Of a DNA stretch of 64,000 nucleotides, positions 1-8,656 are shown one piece after another. The notes below the pieces were generated by a model. That model saw nothing but the letters and a program-made list of their open reading frames with translations. It did not search any database and was not told where the DNA came from. The stretch spans positions 248,001 through 312,000 of the forward strand of contig NZ_JAKMHX010000030.1 of NCBI RefSeq assembly GCF_022048975.1, given 5' to 3'. The DNA is from Sporosarcina cyprini (lineage in GTDB: Bacteria; Bacillota; Bacilli; Bacillales_A; Planococcaceae). Both the position numbers and the translations under genes were made by a program. How positions within the stretch are numbered: the first letter of the stretch is position 1; each line of letters begins with the position of its first letter.

Positions 1-10
1 GTACCTCCTA
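1..10 (-). promoter_or_regulatory. Ribosome binding site of a gene starting just left of the window
   Basis: Read on the minus strand these bases give TAGGAGGTAC, a near-perfect Shine-Dalgarno core. Its start codon would lie a few bases beyond base 1, so a leftward gene probably begins immediately outside the window. The gene itself cannot be seen. Confidence 0.6.
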
Positions 11-59
11 ATATATTTTATTCTTATCAACACTCAAATTATTTTTTTGTAAAGTTTAA

Positions 60-980
60 TTAAATCAGCCTGTACTCTTCAGCGTTCGTAATCATATTTA
101 ATAAACTCACAAACAACTCTCTTTGTTCAACTCGAATCCAATCTTCCTGTACTTCAGCTAACAACCACATGACTTCATCTAAAAATACATGTATTAAACC
201 TGCTTGCCACATTTCTTTTTCGTTCCATGTCAAGGTTTGATATCCACTATATCCTTCGAGAAAGAGCTGCCATTCTATTGGCGTAAATAGCCTATTTGGC
301 GCTGAAGAGAGTTCATTATGAAATAATAATAAAGCTAGAGCCAAGTCAAATATGCGTGGGATCCACTTCGCATTATCGGGATCTATTACTATAGGTTTTT
401 TGGTGAATACTAAATTATTTGCTTTAAAGTCGTGAGGAGTTTCTATCCATATTAACGAAGCATTCTTTAGTTTTTCTTGATTTTCTACCGCTGTAAATAA
501 CAGATTTCGTAAACCTTGAATATCAAAATCAATGTTCCAAGTTGCAGCATTTTTAGCGATTTCTTTTAAGTGTTCATCAACTTCCTCATGAGTAAAATCA
601 AACACATCATATTTGTTTAAATTAAACGCATTATCTTTTGTAGACAATGAATGAATTTCACCAAGAAGCTCACCAGCTTGCATTATCTCTGTTCGTTCAC
701 CTTGATAAGTTTCGCCATCAATATAGGGATAACATATGTATACTTCTTCCTCTATTTGTTGCGGGTTGCTGGTCTGTAGGTTTACCGGTGTCACAACAGG
801 TATGCCTGCATCCTTTAAGTAGGTGGTGTATTTGATAAGATTTATTGCGCTTTCCATCGGATATTGGGTTCGTTTTACTATTTTATTGTCAACTTTATAT
901 ACCGGTGAAAAAGCATATATGCTATCTTGCTCTTCTGACAGTTCAAAACCAAAACATCTCAAAAGATGTGAACTATTCAT
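60..980 (-). CDS. APH-family (aminoglycoside phosphotransferase-like) kinase
   Basis: This 306-residue protein has the layout of the APH/choline-kinase fold, which transfers phosphate from ATP to a small molecule. HDFKANNLVF (about residues 183-192) matches the catalytic HxDxxxxN loop, and VIDPDNAKW (from about 197) fits the metal-binding Asp motif. The substrate is unknown; the fold alone does not show that it confers drug resistance. The reading frame stays open up to a TTG at 1004, but ATG 980 is preceded by AGGAGA at 7-8 bases and gives a normal N-terminus, so I start there. It is transcribed away from the MFS gene at 1184, with both promoters in the 200-bp gap. Another RBS at the window edge suggests a further gene downstream. 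Confidence 0.75.
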   Translation of the reverse strand: MNSSHLLRCFGFELSEEQDSIYAFSPVYKVDNKIVKRTQYPMESAINLIKYTTYLKDAGIPVVTPVNLQTSNPQQIEEEVYICYPYIDGETYQGERTEIMQAGELLGEIHSLSTKDNAFNLNKYDVFDFTHEEVDEHLKEIAKNAATWNIDFDIQGLRNLLFTAVENQEKLKNASLIWIETPHDFKANNLVFTKKPIVIDPDNAKWIPRIFDLALALLLFHNELSSAPNRLFTPIEWQLFLEGYSGYQTLTWNEKEMWQAGLIHVFLDEVMWLLAEVQEDWIRVEQRELFVSLLNMITNAEEYRLI

Positions 981-1112
981 TTCTAATTCTCCTATTTTCA
1001 GCAAATTGTCATACTTCCAACATTATACACAAAAAACTCAACATTCCACCAAAAATTTTTCCGACACTAGATTTCAGTGTTTAACAATAAATCATTTCAA
1101 TTCAAGAAACTC

Positions 1113-1140
1113 TTGTTTTCCGGAAAATCAGCGTTATAAT
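1113..1140 (+). promoter_or_regulatory. Putative sigma-A promoter of the MFS gene
   Basis: TTGTTT (1113-1118) and a consensus TATAAT (1135-1140) are separated by 16 bases and lie 44 bases upstream of the MFS start codon. This is prediction by motif only. Confidence 0.5.
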
Positions 1141-1183
1141 TCTATTGAGTTAATTGACTAAATTACCAATATGGAGATGCAGC

Positions 1184-2407
1184 ATGCGGACGTATAATGA
1201 GAAAATAAGTATTTACCATGGAATGGCTTCGACCATAGCGTTGAACTTTTCCAACAACTTCTTTCCGATTTTCGCCATTACCATTTTAGGGGCGACCAAT
1301 TACCAGGTTGGGCTGATCAGTTCCCTCCCTCCGCTCATGGCGTTGCTTATGACGATTCCAGCCGCCATCTTGCTGAATCGAGCCATTGCACAGAAAAGAC
1401 TTGTTGCGATATCGGTTTTATTTGCACGGCTGTTGTTCATTTTAATAATTATGACGGTTTATTTTCCAAACCCTTCGCAGGCTTGGATTTTCCTTGTCAT
1501 CATTGCACTCATGAGTTTGCCGAATACTGTCGCGAACATAGGTTGGCAGACGTTCATTAGTGGGTTGGTCGAGGAATCAAATCGCGGCTCTTTTTTCAGT
1601 GACCGAAATCGGCTTCTAACGATCGTGGGACTGGTATCTACCCTACTGATCGGATTGATCATGAAAGATGCGTCTTCGAATGCGACCGCCTACCAAGTGC
1701 TCTTCGGAATCGCCTTTTGTTTCGGCATGCTGGAAGTCTTCCTGCTTCTGAAGCATGAAGAACCAGTAGTGAAAAAAGAAGGTCCGATGAAGAAAAATAA
1801 AACAATGGACTGGTCTATTTTCCGGCACTCGAATTATGTTTGGTTTTTGATCGCTGCTTTATTTTTCAACTTTGCTTGGCAAATGGCATGGGGAATTTTT
1901 AATATTTATCATGTCCGGGTAGTCGGAGCGACAATTTTTTGGATCAGTATGTTCTCGGTCGGCAGCATGCTTGCCCAGTTTCTTTCCTTTCCTCTTTGGA
2001 AGAAATGGGCAGAACGGCAATCGAATACGCTTGTCTTTGTGTACGCCGCCATTGGGATGGCAACGACGCCATTTTTGACGGTGTTGTCTACGAATTTGTA
2101 CTACATTACTCTCATTCAAACATCATCGGGATTTTTCCTCGCAGGTGTTGTGCTGCTATTGTTCAATCTCCTGTTAGAACAATCGCCGGAGCAAGTGAGA
2201 ACCTATTGCATTACAACTTACAATGTCTTGCTGTCGCTTGTAGCGTTTATCGCACCGCAAATCGGGATATGGCTTTTGGAGCATCTTGGTGTCGATATGG
2301 CCATGTATATCAATTCTGCAATTCGTTTTCTCAGTGCTGCCTTATTTTTTTTCGTATCCATGCGCTACGCCAAACAGAAGACGCCTGCACTACCAAAAAT
2401 CCACTAA
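1184..2407 (+). CDS. MFS transporter, 12 predicted membrane segments
   Basis: The 407-residue protein is almost entirely hydrophobic helices with short loops, and it has a charged central loop around residues 200-220 (KKEGPMKKNK) that splits it into two six-helix halves, as in the major facilitator superfamily. It sits in the cytoplasmic membrane. The substrate cannot be told from sequence; drug or metabolite efflux is the usual role of relatives of this size. ATG 1184 has GGAG seven bases upstream, so it is preferred over the in-frame TTG at 1154. A strong hairpin terminator follows the stop codon, so the gene is probably monocistronic. Confidence 0.85.
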   Translation: MRTYNEKISIYHGMASTIALNFSNNFFPIFAITILGATNYQVGLISSLPPLMALLMTIPAAILLNRAIAQKRLVAISVLFARLLFILIIMTVYFPNPSQAWIFLVIIALMSLPNTVANIGWQTFISGLVEESNRGSFFSDRNRLLTIVGLVSTLLIGLIMKDASSNATAYQVLFGIAFCFGMLEVFLLLKHEEPVVKKEGPMKKNKTMDWSIFRHSNYVWFLIAALFFNFAWQMAWGIFNIYHVRVVGATIFWISMFSVGSMLAQFLSFPLWKKWAERQSNTLVFVYAAIGMATTPFLTVLSTNLYYITLIQTSSGFFLAGVVLLLFNLLLEQSPEQVRTYCITTYNVLLSLVAFIAPQIGIWLLEHLGVDMAMYINSAIRFLSAALFFFVSMRYAKQKTPALPKIH

Positions 2408-2477
2408 CAAAAAGAGAGAACCCGCCAATTTTAGAGGAAATACTTACGTTTTTTTTTACAAGGCACTCTGAAATTTT

Positions 2478-2527
2478 AAAAGGCACCATTTTTCGTTCGT
2501 ATTTTGAACGAAACGGTGCCTTTTTCT
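2478..2527 (+). terminator. Rho-independent terminator of the MFS gene
   Basis: AAAGGCACC pairs with GGTGCCTTT, with an inner CGTTCG/CGAACG extension, and the hairpin is followed by a T-rich run. On the minus strand it could also stop transcripts arriving through the transposase remnant. Confidence 0.85.
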
Positions 2528-2537
2528 TTGGTTATTC

Positions 2538-2990
2538 TTACTCTGCTTCTTTCCATAAGGTTAATATTTGCTTTAGATTGACCGCAAATATCGTCATAGC
2601 CCCCTGCATCTGCATGCCAAATAGCCCCGGGGAAGTGACTACATCATACCCGTGTATTTGTTTTAAATCCCTATTCTTCGCTTCAAGTTTATAGCGGGAT
2701 TTCGCTTTTATCTTAAACAATTCGCTATTTTGAAATGCTTACTGGTCCTTGTGTTCTGTCGACTTTATTGAGACGGAATACGTTTTACTCTTGGCTCCTT
2801 TTTTAATTTCTCTTTCATGGACTCATCGATTCATGCGAATTGGTGGAACTGCCTTACGACCGATATCCAAGCAATATTTACTTTTCAACTCTTCAGAATG
2901 AAGGTAAAATCCACAAGTTCGTGTATTTAACGCAGCATATTATCATTTGGGACGACAATATCGTAAATTGCCATATAAGGACTGAGGTTT
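2538..2990 (-). pseudogene. Degenerate 3' end of an IS1182-family transposase
   Basis: The last 60 codons (2538-2720) read KSRYKLEAKNRDLKQIHGYD, then GLFGMQMQGAM and IFAVNLKQI. This is the recognisable C-terminal signature of IS1182-type DDE transposases. Upstream on the same strand the match continues (YSVSIKSTEHKDQ before the open part), but in-frame stops and at least one frame change interrupt it up to about 2990. The rest of the transposase and the element ends are missing. I treat it as an old insertion that has decayed; it cannot encode an active enzyme. Confidence 0.7.
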
Positions 2991-3021
2991 AAAGTTTCTT
3001 GATTAGAGATCATTGGACTCT

Positions 3022-3069
3022 AATAAAAACAGCGATCCATTCCTCGATAAAAGGAAATAGATCGCCGTT
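3022..3069 (-). terminator. Hairpin resembling a minus-strand terminator
   Basis: GCGATC and an inner TTCCT arm pair with AGGAA and GATCGC. On the minus strand the stem is followed by TGTTTTTATT. It lies between the gene at 3278-3796 and the transposase remnant, so it may end transcripts from the former or be a leftover part of the insertion element. Confidence 0.5.
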
Positions 3070-3105
3070 GTAAATTTCACTTTATTTGACGGTGAGTTTC
3101 GTTAG

Positions 3106-3227
3106 TTGGAGTGTAGAGCGGCGACTCCTGTGGGATGAGCGGGACAGGTGTGACCCCACAGGAGCGAAGCGACGAGGAGGCTCACCGCCCGCCCCACGGA
3201 AAGCGTCCGCTCGGAACGTAAATCAAC
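3106..3227. repeat. Bacillales-type palindromic intergenic repeat
   Basis: This GC-rich block contains CTCCTGTGGG/CCCACAGGAG, GAGCGG/CCGCTC and the phrase GACGAGGAGGCTCACCGCCC. Near-identical blocks are common between genes in many Bacillales genomes. It folds into a multi-branched structure, has no ORF and occurs only once in this window. I do not know an accepted name or function. Confidence 0.7.
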
Positions 3228-3277
3228 AGTTCTAGTATAAGCCCATTTAATTGTACTTTTTCAGTGGCCTCCCAATA

Positions 3278-3796
3278 TTACGGCTTCTCTTTTTCATTTT
3301 CTTCTTTTATTTTTTCTCGTTTTTCATGAGCTCGTCGCATTTCGTCCATATCAAATTCCTCACCAAACTCTGCACGCAAGTTGCGGTCATAATCAAAGTA
3401 CGGATGATTATCCGCCCATGGCTCCGAGTTCGTCTCTTGATCAAACACACTCGTGGCCATATAGCGGTGGAAAGCGAGTTCGCCCAAAGCTAACACTGCA
3501 CTGCTAATGATGGATATGAGCAAAAGTCCGTCTGTAACTGGAAACAGAAAGAAGCCCATCACCCATATAATCACCGCACTTAAAACGAAATCACCGGCTG
3601 CCGCCAGTGGATTTCCGAGAAAAGGCATGACAAAGATATCCGCTGCATAACCTATGCCTGTTACAACGATGCTAATCAATAGAGTACTGAGAATAGGGAC
3701 GTTATAAATGCCAGTCAAGACAATCCAAAGAATAGCGAGGGTCATCAGCCATTTGACAAAAAATCCTTTTACATAACTGCCTTCTCCAGAATACAT
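3278..3796 (-). CDS. YndM-like (DUF2512) membrane protein
   Basis: The protein has 172 residues. Four hydrophobic helices occupy roughly residues 14-110, and a very acidic and basic cytoplasmic tail follows, rich in Glu, Lys and Arg and ending EKREKIKEENEKEKP. This layout matches the YndM/DUF2512 family of Bacillales, whose function is not known. The ATG at 3796 has GGAGGAG about nine bases upstream. The gene stands alone, divergent from the flavoprotein gene at 4065. Confidence 0.75.
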   Translation of the reverse strand: MYSGEGSYVKGFFVKWLMTLAILWIVLTGIYNVPILSTLLISIVVTGIGYAADIFVMPFLGNPLAAAGDFVLSAVIIWVMGFFLFPVTDGLLLISIISSAVLALGELAFHRYMATSVFDQETNSEPWADNHPYFDYDRNLRAEFGEEFDMDEMRRAHEKREKIKEENEKEKP

Positions 3797-3967
3797 AATA
3801 CAATCTCCTCCCTATTGATAGGCTGTCCATTCCTCCATTTTTTATCCGTAGATTACACTGATTAAAAACAGGTTCACTAAAAATCGACTTGTATGAAAAA
3901 ATCAAATTTACTTAACATATAAGTCTATATACTTAAATCAAACTAGGTAAATTTAATCAAATTCTTA

Positions 3968-4024
3968 TTGATTTTACTGAATATGATGCAGTACACTGTA
4001 CCTAATGATAGCGTCACTATCATT
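3968..4024 (+). promoter_or_regulatory. Promoter and palindromic operator of the flavoprotein operon
   Basis: AATGATAG (4004-4011) and CTATCATT (4017-4024) form a perfect 8-bp inverted repeat around a 5-bp centre, the size and shape of a TetR-type operator. A possible -35 TTGATT (3968) and -10 TACACT (3992), 18 bases apart, would put the transcription start at the left arm, the classic position for repression. The promoter assignment is weaker than the inverted repeat. Confidence 0.5.
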
Positions 4025-4064
4025 TATGAAAAAACTAGAATAGTAAAGAATTGGGGGAATTGTT

Positions 4065-5732
4065 ATGCCTGCAAAAAGACCGACAACATGGGATCACGAA
4101 GTCGATGTCGTCGTACTCGGTACTGGAGGTGCCGCATTTGTCTCTGCTGTTTTGGCAGCAGATCAAGGTGCGGAAGTGTTAATGCTGGAAAAAACTCATC
4201 AAGTTGGCGGGACGACTGCATTTTCAGGTGGTGTACCTTGGATTCCGATGAACCGTTACATGAAAGAAGCGGGAATTGAGGATGACCGTGAATCCGCAAT
4301 TACATTTATTAAAAGGCTCACACAGGGAAAAGAGCCAGATCCAAAGTTTATTGACCTCTTCGTCGACAATGGCCACGTCATGATCGACTATTTACATGAA
4401 AACACACCCGTCCGTTTTGCTACGCCGAAGGGCTATTCCGAATACTATGGACACCTTCCAGAAGCGTTAAAAAACGGTACGCGATCATTAGATCCAGAAC
4501 CGTTCGACTTAAACCAAGTTGGCGAATGGGGACCGCTCGTACGCCAAAACCCTGTATTTCCTCCACTCACACTTGCAGAAGGTGGCGCAGTAGGTGGAAT
4601 CGATTTCATGAAAATTGCGGAGCGGATGGAAAACAATATTGTCACTATGGGCCGCTCACTGATTGGTGCGCTATTAAAGGGTGCCCTTGAACGTGGTATT
4701 GATATCCAACTGAACACACCAGGTAAAGAGCTTGTCCTTGATGATGAAGGCAAGGTCATTGGAGTCGTCGCTGAGAAGGATGGAGAAAAAATCTTCATCG
4801 GCGCACGCAAAGGCGTCGTTCTCGCTTCCGGCGGTTTTGAATGGAATCAGGAATTGATAGAGACATTCTTGAAGGGCCATGTCACCCACCCAATGTCTCC
4901 TCCTGGCAACGAAGGCGACGGACTGATCATGGCAATGGAAGCGGGTGCAGCACTCGGCAACATGTCAGAGGCTTGGTATTATCCGACGATGCAAGATCCG
5001 ACGTTTGAATACGAAGACCATATCATGAATCAGACAGGTGGCGGCCGTTTTGGTCCAAACAGTATTATCGTTAACAAGCACGGAAAACGTTTCGCTCACG
5101 AAGGCACTACATACAACGACCTGCCCCGTTCGTTCTTTGAGTACGATCCTGTCGCACTTGAATATCCGAACGAAGCGCCAAACTGGATGATCTTTGATCA
5201 GCAATTGAAGGATTCCCAGATGATAATCACTATGATGCCTGGCGAAGAGGCTCCTGAATGGGTCGATCGCGCAGATTCCTTACGTGAGCTGGCGGAGCAA
5301 ATCGGTGTTAACCCAGACGGTTTGGAAGCTTCAGTTGCCCGTTGGAATGAGCATGTGGTAAACGGCGCAGATCCAGACTTCCATCGTGGGACAACCCACT
5401 TCGAGAACATTCTTGGAGGCGGTGGAAACGCCGAAGCGAACCTTGGAAAGATTGAAAAAGGTCCTTTCTATGCAATACCTGTCCACCTCGGTGCCCTTGG
5501 AACAAATGGCGGACCGCGTATCAACGAAAAAGGTGAAGTCATCAGCCTCAGAGGGAATGTCATTGATGGGCTTTACGCAGCGGGCAACGCTGCAATGGGG
5601 ATTTTAGGGCCAGTCTACACAAGTGCAGGTGGCACGATCGGACCAGCCATGACAATGGGCTATATTGTCGGCAAGGAAGTCGGCACAAAGGAAGCACGTG
5701 AAATCAAAGAAGCGGAAGCATTAGCTTTATAA
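4065..5732 (+). CDS. FAD-dependent oxidoreductase, 3-ketosteroid delta-1-dehydrogenase-like
   Basis: This 555-residue flavoprotein belongs to the fumarate reductase/KstD superfamily. VVVLGTGGAAFVSAV (about residues 15-29) is the dinucleotide-binding loop, followed by the ribose-binding Glu in MLEKT. GGTTAFSGGVPWIP is typical of the KstD/fumarate reductase flavin site, and YAAGNAAMG plus YTSAGGTIGPAMTMG near the C-terminus complete the FAD site. KstD enzymes remove hydrogens from the steroid A ring, but the family also handles other ring or enone substrates, and no other steroid gene is present, so the substrate is open. GGGGGA lies about 8 bases before the ATG. The SRPBCC gene follows after 24 bases in one transcript. 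Confidence 0.8.
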   Translation: MPAKRPTTWDHEVDVVVLGTGGAAFVSAVLAADQGAEVLMLEKTHQVGGTTAFSGGVPWIPMNRYMKEAGIEDDRESAITFIKRLTQGKEPDPKFIDLFVDNGHVMIDYLHENTPVRFATPKGYSEYYGHLPEALKNGTRSLDPEPFDLNQVGEWGPLVRQNPVFPPLTLAEGGAVGGIDFMKIAERMENNIVTMGRSLIGALLKGALERGIDIQLNTPGKELVLDDEGKVIGVVAEKDGEKIFIGARKGVVLASGGFEWNQELIETFLKGHVTHPMSPPGNEGDGLIMAMEAGAALGNMSEAWYYPTMQDPTFEYEDHIMNQTGGGRFGPNSIIVNKHGKRFAHEGTTYNDLPRSFFEYDPVALEYPNEAPNWMIFDQQLKDSQMIITMMPGEEAPEWVDRADSLRELAEQIGVNPDGLEASVARWNEHVVNGADPDFHRGTTHFENILGGGGNAEANLGKIEKGPFYAIPVHLGALGTNGGPRINEKGEVISLRGNVIDGLYAAGNAAMGILGPVYTSAGGTIGPAMTMGYIVGKEVGTKEAREIKEAEALAL

Positions 5733-5756
5733 TTACAAAAGAAAGAGTGAATGAAC

Positions 5757-6212
5757 ATGCCAAACGGAACACATACAGTAGAATTGCAAGTACCTATCGA
5801 AAACATCTGGAACTTTGTAAGCGACATGAACAATTGGGCGCCACTTGTTCCTGGATATATTGAGCACGAAATTTTAAGCGAGAAGCAATCTACATGGAAA
5901 TTCAAAGGAGATTTGGGCTTCATGAAGAAAACTGTCAAGCTCCAAATCGACATTCAAGAATGGATTGAACCATCCAAAGTAACTTTTGACTTGAAAGGTC
6001 TTTCCGACAATTTCACCGGAGGCGGCTATTTCGAAGCGGAAAGAATCTCAGATTCAGCGACACGCATGACGGGCCATTTGGATATTACGGCAGGCGGCAT
6101 GATGGGCGCGATGATTAATACGATTCTAAAGAATTTTGTGCCTGAAACTGCTCAACAGTTGACTGAAGCGATTGCTGGCAAAATTAATGAAATTGAAGGC
6201 GTTACCGTCTAA
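5757..6212 (+). CDS. SRPBCC/CoxG-like lipid- or ligand-binding protein
   Basis: About 151 residues. The opening (HTVELQVPIENIWNFVSDMNNW), the central GGGYFEAE strand and the long C-terminal helix fit the START/Bet v1-like SRPBCC fold, closest in style to CoxG (carbon monoxide dehydrogenase subunit G family). These proteins enclose a hydrophobic ligand. No CO dehydrogenase genes are nearby, so the name is structural only. Being 24 bases downstream of the flavoprotein gene, it probably binds or presents that enzyme's substrate or product. ATG 5751 is also possible, but AAAGAG is only three bases from it and nine from ATG 5757. Confidence 0.75.
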   Translation: MPNGTHTVELQVPIENIWNFVSDMNNWAPLVPGYIEHEILSEKQSTWKFKGDLGFMKKTVKLQIDIQEWIEPSKVTFDLKGLSDNFTGGGYFEAERISDSATRMTGHLDITAGGMMGAMINTILKNFVPETAQQLTEAIAGKINEIEGVTV

Positions 6213-6260
6213 CATTTCAAGTAGAATAACAAGTCTTAACACCACACTTATTTTCGAGTC

Positions 6261-6300
6261 AAAAAAGAGGGAAACCGATGCACACCGGTTTCCCTCTTTC
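6261..6300. terminator. Bidirectional terminator
   Basis: AAAGAGGGAAACCG pairs with CGGTTTCCCTCTTT, with A and T runs on the two sides. It separates the converging SRPBCC and GNAT genes and can serve both. Confidence 0.85.
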
Positions 6301-6812
6301 TAATCGTTTGTATCCAACGAAAATTGCAATAAACGGCTGACCTCGCCATTATATTCTTCCATTCCATTTCGGCTTACTTCCTGAAAACGCAACTTTTCCA
6401 GCATCCGGCGGGCGCGTTCATTGGATTCATGTGTTTCTGCATAGAATGAACGGATGCCCCGTTCTTTCACTGCATAATCCATCAATAACTGCGATGCCAA
6501 AACGCCGATCCCTTTTCCCCAGAGCATTCGATTACCGATAGCAATGCCCAACTCAGCGCTTTCCTCTTTGCCTATAACTAAATCCGCATAACCGACTAAT
6601 TGGCCTTCGCATTCTACTCCCTTTCGAATAAAATCCTCAGAGATTCCTTCTACACATCGTGTCCACCAGTTGAGCATCTCTTCCGGTTGCCGATTGATTT
6701 CCCAACCATTCGCCAAACAGAACAACTCATCCCGGCTCCACTCTGTAACAGTTTCAAAATCCTCCATGACCAATCGTCTTAAGGAGACTGCGGGACTTGC
6801 CTGTTTCTTCAA
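6300..6812 (-). CDS. GNAT-family N-acetyltransferase (RimJ/RimL type)
   Basis: This 170-residue acetyl-CoA-dependent transferase has the fold order of GNAT proteins. Strand VSLRRLVMEDFETV opens it, GYADLVIG and ELGIAIGNRMLWGKGIGV form the central acetyl-CoA-binding strand and loop, and ETHESNERARRMLEKLRF is the motif seen in RimJ/RimL-like members. The substrate is unknown. The start is a TTG at 6812 with GGGGGA 7 bases upstream. The first ATG (residue 16) would remove strand 1, so TTG is preferred. The TetR gene on the same strand ends only 19 bases upstream, so the two may be co-transcribed. Confidence 0.8.
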   Translation of the reverse strand: MKKQASPAVSLRRLVMEDFETVTEWSRDELFCLANGWEINRQPEEMLNWWTRCVEGISEDFIRKGVECEGQLVGYADLVIGKEESAELGIAIGNRMLWGKGIGVLASQLLMDYAVKERGIRSFYAETHESNERARRMLEKLRFQEVSRNGMEEYNGEVSRLLQFSLDTND

Positions 6813-6831
6813 TTGCTATTCCCCCATCCTA

Positions 6832-7455
6832 TCAATTAACTGGTTTTAAATAATCGAGGAAGATATCCCGAATCCGCAAGGCCTGTTCAATCGGCAAAAT
6901 GACCATATCCCCCATTTGAACACTTTCAAAGAAAGATAACTTTCGTGTAAACAGACCAAATATATTCGAGATGGCTCCAAGCGTTTCCGCATTTGCCACA
7001 TCGGAACGAATAGAGCCGTCATGCTTGCCTTCCTCAATGATTTTTGCAATAACGTTGGTAATATTCGCATATGCCTGGTGGTAGTCTGCGATATCCTCCA
7101 GCGGTTCCTGTGCAAATGCAGCGTACGTCTCGAACGCCTCGAGTAACTTCATATCATTCCAAAGCACGGAGTCGCTCACTTTAATGAAATGATTCAACAG
7201 CATTTCAAATTTTTCGTAACAGGTCCCTTCACTTTCATAAATTCGCTCAAAGGAAGTCAGCCTCTCCTGCAATAGCTTAACAATCACTGCGATAATAAGC
7301 TTGTTTTTCTTTGGAAAATAACGGAACACCGTGGCAACACCAAGCCCCGCTTCCTCTGCCACGTCCTGCATCGTAGCCCACTCAAATCCTTTTTCTACAA
7401 ACACTTTATAAGCCGCTTGTAAAATTTGTACTGTTCGTTTCTCTTTGAATGTCAT
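6832..7455 (-). CDS. TetR/AcrR-family transcriptional regulator
   Basis: The N-terminus carries a TetR helix-turn-helix, TMQDVAEEAGLGVATVFRYF (about residues 27-46). A helical ligand-binding domain of about 150 residues follows. The frame stays open to 7569, but 207 residues from ATG 7455 is the usual family length, and AAAGGA lies nine bases before that codon. It is a candidate for binding the palindrome at 4004-4024 upstream of the flavoprotein operon, since it is the only TetR-type regulator in the region. That link is inference; it might instead control the GNAT gene downstream or an unlinked target. Confidence 0.8.
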   Translation of the reverse strand: MTFKEKRTVQILQAAYKVFVEKGFEWATMQDVAEEAGLGVATVFRYFPKKNKLIIAVIVKLLQERLTSFERIYESEGTCYEKFEMLLNHFIKVSDSVLWNDMKLLEAFETYAAFAQEPLEDIADYHQAYANITNVIAKIIEEGKHDGSIRSDVANAETLGAISNIFGLFTRKLSFFESVQMGDMVILPIEQALRIRDIFLDYLKPVN

Positions 7456-7637
7456 CTTACTCATTCCTTTTGGCCTATATACTTTTCTTCCTCCTATCAT
7501 ATCGCAACCAAGCCCTCTTGAACATCTACATCCTCTCTTTCTTTTACTAAGGAGATCGCCGTCTACCAAGTTAGCAGTTTATAAACCTATCAATTGGGTA
7601 AAGACGGAAGAAACAGCAAACGAAGGGATGGATTGGA

Positions 7638-8060
7638 ATGATATTTTTAACAGAAACAGAGCTGGAAGGCAAGCAGGCCTATTACGGGGAAATATGTGAT
7701 CATTTCGCAGACCAGGGATTAATCTTAGGGAACTGGGATTATGACCAGGGATTATTCGATAAAATATTGTACAAGCGGGGCGGTGTAACCATTTATTTGC
7801 GCTGTCCTTTCGATGTCATTCGAGGTGAACTGGATCAGCAAGATGCCCTTTTGCTTTTTAAGAAACCATTTATCATTAAACACATTCTTAACATCGGTCT
7901 CGACGAAGAAGAGAGCCCGGTATTAACCGTGACGGGTTTGGAACAATTCCAGAAACCTGTCGACAAGGATGCCCCGATTGAGAAGAAATCAAGCTGGGCA
8001 GAGGATGCCGAGCAAGTAATTAACAAAACACTTTCCGGCATGGCTTTTGTGCCTATTTAA
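7638..8060 (+). CDS. YugN-like family protein
   Basis: This 140-residue soluble protein has the YugN pattern: an N-terminal ELEGK, then LGNWDYDQGLFDKILY, LRCPFDVIRGELD, and a middle KPFIIKHILNIGLDE. The family is confined largely to Bacillales and has no firm function. The ATG at 7638 is preceded by a purine-rich GGATGGATTGG. It is divergent from the TetR gene across 180 bp and is followed by its own terminator. Confidence 0.7.
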   Translation: MIFLTETELEGKQAYYGEICDHFADQGLILGNWDYDQGLFDKILYKRGGVTIYLRCPFDVIRGELDQQDALLLFKKPFIIKHILNIGLDEEESPVLTVTGLEQFQKPVDKDAPIEKKSSWAEDAEQVINKTLSGMAFVPI

Positions 8061-8095
8061 AAAGCAGGCTGCTATCCCTTCTCTCATATAATAAT

Positions 8096-8136
8096 AAAAA
8101 AGCATTCCGTCTTACCATGAATGGAATGCTTTTTCA
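8096..8136. terminator. Bidirectional terminator
   Basis: AAAAAGCATTCC pairs with GGAATGCTTTTT. It lies between the converging yugN-like gene and the membrane-protein gene at 8164-8580. Confidence 0.85.
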
Positions 8137-8163
8137 TTCGAAAATAAATTCTTTATGACTCTC

Positions 8164-8580
8164 TTACCGAAAGATTCTCTTTAAGAAAAACAAAACGAAG
8201 AAATGAAGCAGTCCCCCAACGACGCCATAAATAGCTGCTAACAGATACGTGAATGCTTCACTTGCTCCGAATACCCAGATCCCTGCAATAAAACCTATAA
8301 CTGCCCCGCTACAAGCATAGCTAATACCTTTCATTCGAACTGACATCGATTTACCTCTTTTAGAAAAGTCGAGAAACAAGGAAACAGGAAAGGCTCCAAC
8401 CAAAAATATAGGAAAGGTGAATATAGCAGCCAAGATGAACATTGATAAATAGGTCCATGAATTGTCCAAGGTGAGTTGAGAATATAAAGCAAAACACACG
8501 GCGAACAATACGGGAGATAAAAAGGAAGCAAACAGATATATGGCAAAACGGTCGAATGTTTCCTTATACGCATTATCCAT
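8164..8580 (-). CDS. Small membrane protein of unknown function
   Basis: 138 residues with four predicted membrane helices. A central positively charged loop (LDFSKRGKSMSVRMKG) lies between helices 2 and 3, and the tail is KRIFR. No family was recognised. The frame is open up to 8748, but that would overlap the divergent gene at 8657. ATG 8580 has a perfect AGGAGGT eight bases upstream and is chosen. The 76-bp gap to the next gene must hold both promoters. Confidence 0.65.
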   Translation of the reverse strand: MDNAYKETFDRFAIYLFASFLSPVLFAVCFALYSQLTLDNSWTYLSMFILAAIFTFPIFLVGAFPVSLFLDFSKRGKSMSVRMKGISYACSGAVIGFIAGIWVFGASEAFTYLLAAIYGVVGGLLHFFVLFFLKRIFR

Positions 8581-8656
8581 AAACACTACCTCCTGTTGAA
8601 TGTTTACTATTTTCTCTTCCGGGAATTTAGTACAAAAAATGGCGAGGTGACTTATT

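Noticed and set aside
1939-2694. 251-codon plus-strand ORF overlapping the MFS gene
   Set aside because: It lies in another frame of the MFS gene, runs through the terminator and transposase remnant, has no RBS and low-complexity composition.
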